This document shows positions 8,379 to 16,806 of a DNA stretch of 64,000 nucleotides, piece by piece. The notes under the pieces were generated by a model, which worked only from the letters and a program-made list of their open reading frames with translations, ran no database searches and was not told the origin of the DNA. Source of the stretch: Bacteroidales bacterium UBA3844 (GTDB taxonomy: Bacteria > Bacteroidota > Bacteroidia > Bacteroidales > Paludibacteraceae); contig DGHQ01000023.1 of the NCBI GenBank assembly GCA_002392915.1, positions 85,994 to 149,993 of the forward strand, read 5' to 3'. Positions within the stretch are counted from its first letter, which is position 1, and the number at the start of each line of letters is the position of its first letter. A program made the translations under genes and the position numbers.

Positions 8379-9398
8379 TCAAATCGTCACCTTAGCAAAT
8401 GGAGGTAGCGAGACATCACTGAAATCTCCATCTTTGTATTTGAAATATCCAGTGATGCCGACCATAGCGGCATTATCAGTTGTATATCCGAATTTAGGAA
8501 TATAGATATTCCATTTGTAGCGACGGGCGTGATCCTCGAATGCGGCTCTCAACGCTGAGTTTGCCGACACACCACCAGCCACAGCGACGTGGCTGATTCC
8601 TGTCTGCTTGACCGCCTTACGAAGTTTGTCCATCAAAATCTCCACCACTGTAGTCTGCAACGACGCGCACAAATCATTGACATTCTCAGCCACAAAATTC
8701 TCATTCTTGGCAATTTCGTCACGCAATGTGTATAGGAAAGATGTCTTCAAACCACTGAAGCTGTAATCCAAACCAGGGATATGAGGTTTGCAAAACTTGA
8801 AAGCCTCTGGATTACCCTCCTTAGCCAACTTATCCACCACTGGACCACCAGGGTAAGGAAGCCCCATCACTTTAGCGCATTTGTCGAATGCCTCACCAGC
8901 AGCGTCATCAATCGTCTGACCGATGATATTCATCTTGTTGTAGTTCTCCACCAACACAATCTGAGAGTTTCCTCCCGACACAAGCAGACATAGGAAAGGG
9001 AAAGGAGGGCATTTGTGTTCAACATCTTTTTCCTCGATGAAATGGGCTAAAATGTGAGCCTGAAGGTGATTGACATCTATCAACGGAATCCCCAACGATA
9101 GAGAGAATCCCTTCGCAAACGAGGTGCCGACCATAAGACTACCCATCAGTCCCGGACCACGCGTGTATGCCACAGCATGAAGGTCTTCCTTCTTCAATCC
9201 TGAGCGTTTGATTGCCTCACTCACCACCGGCACAATGTTCTGCTGGTGAGCTCGCGATGCCAACTCAGGCACCACACCACCATAACTTTCATGCACTTTT
9301 TGACTCGCAATCACATTGGACAAAAGAATATTGTCCTGCAAAACGGCAGCAGAAGTGTCGTCGCACGAAGATTCTATCGCTAAAATGTTTATTGACAT
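8379..9398 (-). CDS. tsaD: tRNA N6-adenosine threonylcarbamoyltransferase
   Basis: 339 aa from the ATG at 9398. A TTG two codons upstream is in frame, but ATG-led 'MSINILAIESSCDDTS' is the conserved N-terminus. The enzyme transfers the threonylcarbamoyl group from TC-AMP to A37 of ANN-decoding tRNAs in the cytoplasm with TsaB and TsaE. Visible signatures are the ASKHA nucleotide-binding start 'ESSCDDT', the metal-binding histidines in 'NHLQAHILAH' (H111 and H115), 'LLVSGGNSQIVLV', 'DDAAGEAFDK' and 'VAGGVSANSALR'. Length matches the bacterial family. It is divergent from tamB, and the two promoters overlap (see 9422-9467). An intrinsic terminator follows at 8334-8362. Confidence 0.95.
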   Translation of the reverse strand: MSINILAIESSCDDTSAAVLQDNILLSNVIASQKVHESYGGVVPELASRAHQQNIVPVVSEAIKRSGLKKEDLHAVAYTRGPGLMGSLMVGTSFAKGFSLSLGIPLIDVNHLQAHILAHFIEEKDVEHKCPPFPFLCLLVSGGNSQIVLVENYNKMNIIGQTIDDAAGEAFDKCAKVMGLPYPGGPVVDKLAKEGNPEAFKFCKPHIPGLDYSFSGLKTSFLYTLRDEIAKNENFVAENVNDLCASLQTTVVEILMDKLRKAVKQTGISHVAVAGGVSANSALRAAFEDHARRYKWNIYIPKFGYTTDNAAMVGITGYFKYKDGDFSDVSLPPFAKVTI

Positions 9399-9421
9399 TT
9401 TCAAATCTTTTTATTTATCAC

Positions 9422-9429
9422 TAACTTTG
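9422..9429 (+). promoter_or_regulatory. -7 box of the tamB promoter
   Basis: Reads TAACTTTG, a perfect TAnnTTTG box identical to the one upstream of glmM. A start site about 7 nt downstream (near 9436) would place it 50 nt before the GTG at 9486. It lies inside the predicted tsaD transcript on the other strand. Confidence 0.55.
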
Positions 9430-9459
9430 TAGCATTATTCAATGACTGCAAAATTTATA

Positions 9460-9467
9460 CAAAGATA
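9460..9467 (-). promoter_or_regulatory. -7 box of the tsaD promoter
   Basis: On minus this reads TATCTTTG (TAnnTTTG), 61 bp upstream of the tsaD ATG. The expected start site near 9453 lies downstream of the tamB start site near 9436, so the two 5' ends would overlap. Confidence 0.55.
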
Positions 9468-9485
9468 AAAAAACTTACTTACATA

Positions 9486-12400
9486 GTGCTTATTCTTGCC
9501 GCACTTGTTTTCACTCTATTCACTGCGGCGTATTTTGTATTGCAAAATGAGCAACTACAAAGTAAGGTTGTACGCAAAGTAACGAAAGAAATCGAAGCTC
9601 GTACTGGAGCGGATGTTTATCTTGACAGAATCGACTGGAATTTTCCTAACGCATTCATAATAAACCAGTTCTACATATCTGACGAAGAAAAAGACACTTT
9701 GCTTTACGTCGACAGAGCAAAGGTGACACTTAATGTGCTTCCTCTTCTCAAATCGTGTATCAGCTTCAGAACAATCCAGTTCACAGAGGCAGATGCAAGA
9801 ATAAAATATCTGAAAGACCGTAATAAATACAACTATGATTTCCTCGTAGATGCGTTTACTACGCCTAACGACACTACGTCGCTCGACTGGGATTTTGATC
9901 TTGAGTCGCTCGCTTTCACCGACTGCAAAATGGATTTTGTTACTGACGACGCGATTATTCCCGTCGACAGTGTCTTCTGCCCACAACATATTGCGCTAAC
10001 CGACATCAACGGAGCTTTGTTCATCAAGGAATCTATGTTCTCCAATTCTCAAGAATTCCGTTTGCACCGTCTACACTTCAAGGAACGCTCCGGACTTGAA
10101 TTGAGCAATCTCTCCACCACAGTGACTGTATCCGACGATGAAATCAATTTCGATGAGTTTGTGACCCAAACACAAAACAGCCAACTCGCATTTTCGAAGG
10201 CATCCATAACACTTCCTAAAATACGAGAAAACTTACACAGATTGGAAGATGGCAGAATAGACCTTTCATTAAGGTCTTCCTACATTCATCTTGCCGATTT
10301 CTCATCTCTTTTCCATTCGTTCAAAAATTCAAAAGACGATATACGTCTGAGCGGAAGCATAATCGGAACAAGACGTGAAATGAATTTGAAATCCATCCAA
10401 ATGGACATGGGAGAAACAATGACTTTCGACGCAGATTTCAAATTCACAGACTTTTTCAATATCGACTCTCTTGGCATCGACGCGGACTTCAAATCAATCA
10501 CGTTGACTGCTTCCGACGCAAAAAAGCTGGGGCAATTGATTATCGACCGCCCTGTTTATCTTCCTCCCGTAGCTGATTCGCTTGGTATGATAAGATTCTC
10601 AGGAATCGTATACGGAAAATTCAAAGAACTTTACGCAGAAGGAAACCTAACCACAGACGGTGGAACTATATCCACCGACGTAGTAATCAAAGCAGACGAC
10701 AACAAATATGAGAAATTCAATATCATAGGAGCCACAGCTGCAAGAAACTTCAATCTCACCAAACTGTTTGGAAAAGAGAGTGGTTTTGGGAAAACAGCAT
10801 TTGAGCTAGAGGTCGACATCCAGAAAATCGAAGCAGACAAGTTTGAGATGGAGCTTGCCGGAAAAATCGACACCATATACTTCAAAGACTATCTCTACCA
10901 GGGTGTGACAATCAACGGAAAGCTTAACGATAGAAGTTACACCGGAAATTTCACACTCAAGGATGACAATATCAACTGTGAATTTGAGGGAAGCATCAAC
11001 ATGAAACACAAAGACATGCCGGTGATGAACTTTGTGGCAAGTGTGAAAGACGCGAATATTGACAAACTTAACTGGATTGAGTCGGAAGATCCAATCACCG
11101 TCTCATTCGACATCACAACTAACTGCACCGGAAAAACAATCGACGACTTGTCAGGTTCGGTGACACTCGATAACTTTCTCTGCACTCGTGGCGACAGATA
11201 CCTATATCTGAATCTGTTCACACTCAACACCGTCGCTTCAAAAGAGGGCAAAAAACGCATCAACATCATCTCCGACTACATCAACGGAAATGTGGAGGGT
11301 CAATATTCATTTGCGACTTTGGTTGACAACATGAAACATATCGCCTATTCTTATCTGCCTACTCTAAAACAGATGGATAGCAAATACGACGAGAATAAAG
11401 AGACAACTAAAAATGCCAACGATTTCACATTCAACTTCACAATTGAAAACACAGAGCCGATCAACGATATTTTTGAACTCCCAGTCGTGATACAACAGAA
11501 AAGCAAATTGAAAGGATTTGTCAACGACAATGCTCAAAAATTCCAACTGAGGTTCGAAGCTCCTCTTTTCATATATAAGGATAATATTGTGGAAGACGCT
11601 TTGCTTTTGGTCGAAAATCCACATGACAATCTTAAAGTTGTGTGCCGCACTACGTATGCCGACCCTGACAAACGCAGATATCCATACTATATAAGTTTAA
11701 ATGCCAACGCGAAAGACGATAATTTCGATTTGCGGTTGTCGTTCAGCAATTCGGAAAATGTAACATACAGCGGAAATTTGTCGTTGAAAACGGCACTGAA
11801 AGGATACTCCGACAACGGATTGTCGGCTGACATCTCAATCATACCTTCAAAAATTGTTATCAAAGATTCGGTATGGACCATCGGTGCCGGAGAAATCGAA
11901 CTTCGTCCGAAACTGCTTGATGTGAAACGATTTGAGATTGAAAACAAGTTCCAGAAATTCCATGCACTCGGACGGACAACAGATTTGCAAGACGACAGTC
12001 TGAGAATATGGTTTACAGATCTAGACGTGACTCATTTCAGCAATATCATGGATAATAAATTCATAACATTCGGCGGCATTGGAGACGGTGATTTCTACTT
12101 GACCAAATTGTTCAGCAACCCTACCGTCGAAGGAAGACTAGGACTATACGATGCCTACCTTAACAATTATCCATTCGGCGACATGCAGGCAGAATTCGGC
12201 TACGACAAGAAGAACAACACTCTGATTTTCGGCACAAATGTGATTTCCGCCTATGAGACACATAAGAAAAGTGAAATCGACGGTGCTGTATACTTTGACG
12301 AAGATTCATTGTTTATTGACGGTAGACTTCGAGACATTGACATGAAATTTCTCCGCATCTATCTTGACGGAATTTTGAGCAACAACACAGGTGTGCTCAA

Positions 12401-13958
12401 CACTCACGTCTTGGCACTCGGACACTTCAACAATATCGGTCTTGAGGGCATGGGATTAGTGCGTGATTTTGACTTCAACATCGACTATACCGATGTCAAG
12501 TATACCTTCACTGACACTGTGTGGATGACACAGAACTCGTTCAGAATGGATGGTATCAAGATAAAAGATCAGGAAGGAAACGACGGTCTTCTCTCTGCAC
12601 TCATTCTTCATGAAGGATTCCTGCACTGGAAATATGCAGTCAACGTCGACTCTGAACACCTGTTAGCACTCAACACAAATGAGACAGACAACGAATTGTT
12701 CTATGGAAAGGCATACATCGGAGGCAAAGTGGAAGTTTCCGGAAGCGGCGATGAACTGAACATCGACATCAAAGCAAAGACAAAGAAAGACAGTAAGTTT
12801 GTCGTGCCACTCGATGGCACTAAAGGTGTGGACGACGCGGGATTCATCACCTTTAAGAAAAACACAAAGATGACGACGCAGGAAATGCGCAGGGCTAGAA
12901 GGATGAAGATACAAAAGATACACGAGGAGGAGGAAGAGGATCCACTCATTGTGAATGTCAACGCTGATATTGAAGCCACTCCTGATGCCCAAGTTTCACT
13001 GATTCTCGACCAGAAACTAGGAGATGTCATACGTGCAAGAGGAAACGGAAATCTGTCGTTCTCGTACGACGGAAGGGACGATCTATTCAAACTGTTCGGA
13101 CAATATCAGATTACAAAAGGCGACTATCTGTTTACCATCCAAAGTATCATCGCAAGAAAATTTGATTTGCTCGACGGAAGTACAATCCGATGGAATGGAG
13201 ATCCAAGTGCGGCAATCCTTGACGTGAATGCCAAATATACATTGAACGCATACGTCGGGGATATACTGTCAGAAGACAATGTCACCACGACACAAGTCAA
13301 CTGTCTGATGGATATCTCAGGCACAATTTCACGTCCGGTTGTCAAATTCGACCTCAACATGCCAAACATCGACGACGACATGATGCGAAAAGTACGCAGT
13401 GTGATCAACACCGACGAAGCGATGAACAGAAACGTCGCCAGCCTTCTTGCTTTCGGAACATTCAACACAAGCGACTTTGTATCTTCCAGCAGGGCAGCAG
13501 TGGGATTTGCGGCATTGTCTACAGAAATCAGCGGACTTCTTTCGAAAATCAATAACGACGTGAATGTCGGCTTGAACTACCGTCCGTACTCAGAAGACCA
13601 GACTTCAGGAACGACCGAATTTGAAGTCGCACTATCCACAGGATTGCTCAACGACCGTCTGCTTCTGAACGGAAACTTCGGATACCGTGAAGGAATATCT
13701 GAAACCGATGCCCAGACATCAACCAGTGGAGTCGTGGATTTTGACATTGAGTATAAAATTTCACCAAACGGAAGATTCAGAGGAAAAGCATTCAACCGCT
13801 CATCAAACAGCTATCTGCGTCGGTTCAATTCCCAGACGCAAGGAGTAGGTTTGCTCTACCGTCACGACTACGACAATGCGGAAGAACTGATCAGCACATA
13901 CATATCCCCATTCAAAAAAATGTTTGGAAAAAGACGTGAAGAAAAGAAAAAAGAATAA
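9486..13958 (+). CDS. tamB: TamB-like translocation and assembly module protein
   Basis: 1,490 aa from a GTG at 9486. One N-terminal membrane helix (LILAALVFTLFTAAYFVL) is followed by a very long beta-rich periplasmic region, as expected for TamB/AsmA-like bridge proteins that span the periplasm. The last ~450 residues carry the family's C-terminal domain: 'VVKFDLNMPNIDDDMMRKV', 'SLLAFGTFNTSDFVSS' and barrel-like strands ending 'QTQGVGLLYRHDYDNAEEL'. Together with an Omp85 partner (TamA in Proteobacteria, TamL in Bacteroidota) it supports outer-membrane assembly and probably lipid transport. A highly charged segment, 'MKIQKIHEEEEEDPLIV', interrupts the repeat. No in-frame ATG exists near the start: the nearby ATG at 9442 is in another frame and soon hits a stop. 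So GTG, or a non-standard codon further upstream, must be used. Confidence 0.9.
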   Translation: MLILAALVFTLFTAAYFVLQNEQLQSKVVRKVTKEIEARTGADVYLDRIDWNFPNAFIINQFYISDEEKDTLLYVDRAKVTLNVLPLLKSCISFRTIQFTEADARIKYLKDRNKYNYDFLVDAFTTPNDTTSLDWDFDLESLAFTDCKMDFVTDDAIIPVDSVFCPQHIALTDINGALFIKESMFSNSQEFRLHRLHFKERSGLELSNLSTTVTVSDDEINFDEFVTQTQNSQLAFSKASITLPKIRENLHRLEDGRIDLSLRSSYIHLADFSSLFHSFKNSKDDIRLSGSIIGTRREMNLKSIQMDMGETMTFDADFKFTDFFNIDSLGIDADFKSITLTASDAKKLGQLIIDRPVYLPPVADSLGMIRFSGIVYGKFKELYAEGNLTTDGGTISTDVVIKADDNKYEKFNIIGATAARNFNLTKLFGKESGFGKTAFELEVDIQKIEADKFEMELAGKIDTIYFKDYLYQGVTINGKLNDRSYTGNFTLKDDNINCEFEGSINMKHKDMPVMNFVASVKDANIDKLNWIESEDPITVSFDITTNCTGKTIDDLSGSVTLDNFLCTRGDRYLYLNLFTLNTVASKEGKKRINIISDYINGNVEGQYSFATLVDNMKHIAYSYLPTLKQMDSKYDENKETTKNANDFTFNFTIENTEPINDIFELPVVIQQKSKLKGFVNDNAQKFQLRFEAPLFIYKDNIVEDALLLVENPHDNLKVVCRTTYADPDKRRYPYYISLNANAKDDNFDLRLSFSNSENVTYSGNLSLKTALKGYSDNGLSADISIIPSKIVIKDSVWTIGAGEIELRPKLLDVKRFEIENKFQKFHALGRTTDLQDDSLRIWFTDLDVTHFSNIMDNKFITFGGIGDGDFYLTKLFSNPTVEGRLGLYDAYLNNYPFGDMQAEFGYDKKNNTLIFGTNVISAYETHKKSEIDGAVYFDEDSLFIDGRLRDIDMKFLRIYLDGILSNNTGVLNTHVLALGHFNNIGLEGMGLVRDFDFNIDYTDVKYTFTDTVWMTQNSFRMDGIKIKDQEGNDGLLSALILHEGFLHWKYAVNVDSEHLLALNTNETDNELFYGKAYIGGKVEVSGSGDELNIDIKAKTKKDSKFVVPLDGTKGVDDAGFITFKKNTKMTTQEMRRARRMKIQKIHEEEEEDPLIVNVNADIEATPDAQVSLILDQKLGDVIRARGNGNLSFSYDGRDDLFKLFGQYQITKGDYLFTIQSIIARKFDLLDGSTIRWNGDPSAAILDVNAKYTLNAYVGDILSEDNVTTTQVNCLMDISGTISRPVVKFDLNMPNIDDDMMRKVRSVINTDEAMNRNVASLLAFGTFNTSDFVSSSRAAVGFAALSTEISGLLSKINNDVNVGLNYRPYSEDQTSGTTEFEVALSTGLLNDRLLLNGNFGYREGISETDAQTSTSGVVDFDIEYKISPNGRFRGKAFNRSSNSYLRRFNSQTQGVGLLYRHDYDNAEELISTYISPFKKMFGKRREEKKKE

Positions 13959-13960
13959 CA

Positions 13961-13999
13961 ACATGTAGAGACGCACGGTCGTGCGTCTCAGTTTTTTTT
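13961..13999 (+). terminator. REP-type palindrome acting as tamB terminator
   Basis: The arms GAGACGCACG (13968-13977) and CGTGCGTCTC (13980-13989) with a 2-nt spacer are followed by AG and nine T residues. This is a classic intrinsic terminator built from a copy of the dispersed repeat. Confidence 0.8.
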
Positions 14000-14147
14000 T
14001 ACACACGTCTCAGTTTTACACGTATCTCAATTTATTACGCACACAAATTTATTTATTATGCCATACATTTATCCCACGCATACTGTTCATACACACGCAA
14101 ATCACACACCATTGTTATTACACGCACGTCCGTGCGTCTCTACATGA
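13961..14147. repeat. Paired inverted REP-like elements (REPIN-like)
   Basis: A copy reading CATGTAGAGACGCACG starts at 13962, and its mirror image CGTGCGTCTCTACATG ends at 14146, about 185 bp apart. Between them are decayed fragments such as ACACGTCTCAG and ACACGTATCTCA. There is no coding potential in the interval. Two REPs in inverted orientation are the organisation of REPIN/BIME elements mobilised by RAYT transposases. Confidence 0.6.
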
Positions 14148-14213
14148 GGATAATCAATCAGATGAATGGATTCCCCACACATTACAAATAATTACGCATT
14201 TATGAAATACAAA

Positions 14214-15185
14214 TTATATTTTTCCCTCTCGTTCAAACTTTCGCATCTGCCACGTGTTGAACATGTTTTGCCACAAACTATAAAAACCGCCGGCTATAGC
14301 ACATGAAGGATGAAGGAAAGTGGAGCCGAGCCAAATGATAAATACAGTGTTACGCTGAGCCAATCCCTGCCCTGCTCCGATATGTTCGCCGTAACCTCTT
14401 CCTATTCGTTTTCCAAAATAGAACAAAACAGCACAGACTACCATGGAAACAAAAGCCACTGCAATCTCAATCGGTATTCCAAACTCACTCGTTATAAGAT
14501 AACGCAGAGTCATGGATATCGCAAGACACATAGCAATCGCCCAAAGGTATAGAGGAAGGTCTTTCCAAGTCTTCACCACTTCAATCACCTTAGGGAATAT
14601 CATCTGCGTCAACAAAGCCATCAACATCGGAACTATAAGAAGCGGGGTGACACGTCTCACAATCATCAAAAAACTCTCATAAAGCGAATATTCCTGCAAA
14701 GACATAAAAGGTATCATCACAGGCACGAAAAAAGCCGTGATGACGTTGGAAATAAGAGTATACGTGGTTGTTGTCTCACTGTTTCCTCCCCACCGTTGTG
14801 TCAGCACAACGACACTGCCAGTTGCGGTAGGGCTGGCGACACAGATAAATGCGGCTTCTGCCAAAACCACAAACTTAGTGTTTTGTAGAAAGTAGGCAAT
14901 CAAAGTCACCAACGACATCAGCAACACTTGAAACAGGAAAAGCATCAGATGCCAACGGGTGAATTTCAACTGACGCAGGTTCACTTTGCAGAATGTCACA
15001 TAAAGCATCACAAGCACCATCGTCGGGATTAAAAAATCCACAATGGCACGTACTGTATCACGAGTGGAACTCTGCAGATCAAGGTTGTGATAGACCAAAT
15101 ACGCGGTAATGCCAAACACCATTGCTATCATTAGCACGTACTGGTTGAAGAAATGCTTTATTTTATCTTTTGATGACATATTCAT
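14214..15185 (-). CDS. Polytopic membrane transporter, bile acid:sodium symporter (SBF)-like
   Basis: 323 aa from the ATG at 15185. A longer frame would start from TTG at 15242, which lies against a terminator hairpin; ATGs at 15215 and 15179 are also possible. About nine to ten hydrophobic helices are visible, starting with 'YVLMIAMVFGITAYLVYH'. The segment 'VASPTATGSVVVLTQRWGG' followed by 'LISNVITAFFVPVMIPF' resembles the conserved unwound region of SBF/BASS and related exchangers, where Pro, Gly and Asn line the substrate and sodium sites. It should be an inner-membrane secondary transporter for an organic anion; the substrate is unknown. It is convergent with tamB and separated upstream from the protease operon by a terminator. 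Confidence 0.68.
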   Translation of the reverse strand: MNMSSKDKIKHFFNQYVLMIAMVFGITAYLVYHNLDLQSSTRDTVRAIVDFLIPTMVLVMLYVTFCKVNLRQLKFTRWHLMLFLFQVLLMSLVTLIAYFLQNTKFVVLAEAAFICVASPTATGSVVVLTQRWGGNSETTTTYTLISNVITAFFVPVMIPFMSLQEYSLYESFLMIVRRVTPLLIVPMLMALLTQMIFPKVIEVVKTWKDLPLYLWAIAMCLAISMTLRYLITSEFGIPIEIAVAFVSMVVCAVLFYFGKRIGRGYGEHIGAGQGLAQRNTVFIIWLGSTFLHPSCAIAGGFYSLWQNMFNTWQMRKFEREGKI

Positions 15186-15240
15186 TTTGGTCCGTTCTTC
15201 GGATTTGCCAATCATATTTACTGTGAAAAGGATTAATTGC

Positions 15241-15274
15241 AAAAAAACAAGGTCGAGATTGAATCCCGACCTTG
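15241..15274 (-). terminator. Intrinsic terminator of the cysteine protease operon
   Basis: On minus, CAAGGTCG (15267-15274) pairs with CGACCTTG (15248-15255), followed by seven T residues, 22 bp after the protease stop codon. Confidence 0.85.
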
Positions 15275-15295
15275 CCTATAAAAAATCAAATCTGA

Positions 15296-16789
15296 TTATT
15301 TCAACTCTTTTGCCAAGCGGCCGATCAACTCAGCTCCTGAATAATCATTTACAATCTTGCTGCTCAAATCAGCAGTAAGGATCTTGACGTCGTTTGTGAT
15401 TTCATTGTTGAACACCTTCAATGGTTTTGCTTCAGAAGATGTGATGAAAGCGAAATTGTTTTCAAGATTGTCGTCGCCCGACTCATTCTTTGGATCAAGA
15501 GCCAAGAACATGTAGCATTCAGCATCTGTCAATTCTCCATTGCAGAACACAGAAGGCAACTGGTATTCGATTGTCAACCTCTTGCCCAAAACCGAAGAGG
15601 CTTTAGCTCCTGCAGGAAGAACCGCATCCACTTTCACGTCTGCCAAAATAGCCTTCTCATGGAAATGTTTCTTCTTATATAGAGAATAAACGACGTCGCT
15701 ATTGCTCAAATTCACATCTCCTGAACCCTTGTTCACAATATCGTAAGTCAACTTACGGTTGCCATTAGCAAGAGCCTCATCAGCAATAACTTCTAGTTTC
15801 AAATCAACACCTGAAATTCCTCTTGTTGCAGCAGTACTATTTACGTACGCATTCGCATCATTGGATGCCGACCAAACACCAAATGCAAAATTTGTAAGGA
15901 AGTGGTTGTAACCAACCCAAATGTATCCGTTATCTCCCCACTCTGATGTACCCCATGAGTTTTGAATACGGAATGCCTTTCTTTCATCACTATATCCTAC
16001 AATCATCATAGCATGATATGCATGTCCACCGTTGTATGAATCTGGATCATCACTTGTGATAACAGCACTGCTATTCCAACGCATGAAATTCTCACCAAGC
16101 TTAGCGCCTACTACAAGAGGACCTTCTGTCAATTTAGACTTCAAGTTAGTAACCGTCATACCATAAGATCCACTGTTAGACAATTCTCTTGTGTATGCCA
16201 CCAAACGGTATGCTCCAAGTTTGTTGCTTGAGTTTCCTGTCGAAGACACTCCATCACACGTCATTTTTTGACCTGTAAATGGTTTAGTACTCATATTTGC
16301 GACGCCCTTAGCGATCATGACCTTAAATGCTGGATCAAAACTAGATCCACCACACTGAGTTGAAGTAGAGCTGCTATAGTTAGTTCTCATCAAATGCCAA
16401 AGGTCGATAGGAGAAGTCTGATAAGAAGCTGTATTCTTGTAGCTTGTATAATTATGGTCAATATTGTTGAGCGTAGTCTTCAATCCATAACCTGTAGCCC
16501 AAGCAACACATGTACCATAGGAGCCCTGGTTTCCTACAGCAGGAGTATATTTTGTCCAATCCACAGATGAAGGAAGACCAGAATCATCATTGTCAACATC
16601 ATCAGTTGTCTCATCAGTGATATCCTCATTTTGTGGAATATAACCCATACAATCAAGCAGTGCTTCTAGAATATCAAAAACAGCTTGTGTTGTAGCCTCA
16701 TCACATGAAGTCATAGAAAACGGCATTGTAGCAAGTGCACCACTGACAAATAGTTTGCCGGCACGACTACGTAGATTTCTTAAATTCAT
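15296..16789 (-). CDS. Papain-family (C1) cysteine protease lipoprotein
   Basis: 497 aa. The signal peptide ends in a lipobox SMTSC (Cys29), followed by an acidic linker. The peptidase domain covers about residues 72-320. The oxyanion-hole Gln (Q88) and catalytic Cys (C94) lie in 'VGNQGSYGTCVAWATGYGLK', the catalytic His (H259) in 'GGHAYHAMMIVGYSDE', and the catalytic Asn (N277) in 'IQNSWGTSEWGDNGYIWVGY', so the full Gln-Cys-His-Asn set is present. The last ~170 residues form a beta-rich C-terminal domain ('KLTYDIVNKGSGDVNLS', 'PAGAKASSVLGKRLTIEYQLP') resembling a CARDB/FN3-like module. It is probably an extracytoplasmic, surface-anchored protease, perhaps secreted as a self-limited zymogen; no pro-peptide is evident. 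It is the second gene of an operon, 17 bp after the pentapeptide-repeat gene. Confidence 0.85.
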   Translation of the reverse strand: MNLRNLRSRAGKLFVSGALATMPFSMTSCDEATTQAVFDILEALLDCMGYIPQNEDITDETTDDVDNDDSGLPSSVDWTKYTPAVGNQGSYGTCVAWATGYGLKTTLNNIDHNYTSYKNTASYQTSPIDLWHLMRTNYSSSTSTQCGGSSFDPAFKVMIAKGVANMSTKPFTGQKMTCDGVSSTGNSSNKLGAYRLVAYTRELSNSGSYGMTVTNLKSKLTEGPLVVGAKLGENFMRWNSSAVITSDDPDSYNGGHAYHAMMIVGYSDERKAFRIQNSWGTSEWGDNGYIWVGYNHFLTNFAFGVWSASNDANAYVNSTAATRGISGVDLKLEVIADEALANGNRKLTYDIVNKGSGDVNLSNSDVVYSLYKKKHFHEKAILADVKVDAVLPAGAKASSVLGKRLTIEYQLPSVFCNGELTDAECYMFLALDPKNESGDDNLENNFAFITSSEAKPLKVFNNEITNDVKILTADLSSKIVNDYSGAELIGRLAKELK

Positions 16790-16806
16790 ATCTTATATAA
16801 TAATGG

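Noticed and set aside
12663..13552. Several 100-140-codon minus-strand frames within tamB
   Set aside because: They are shadows of the long beta-rich tamB frame and show no start signals or conserved motifs.
13961..14147. Repeats resembling a short CRISPR array
   Set aside because: Copies are palindromic, unevenly spaced, partly inverted and degenerate, and no cas gene is nearby; REP elements explain them better.
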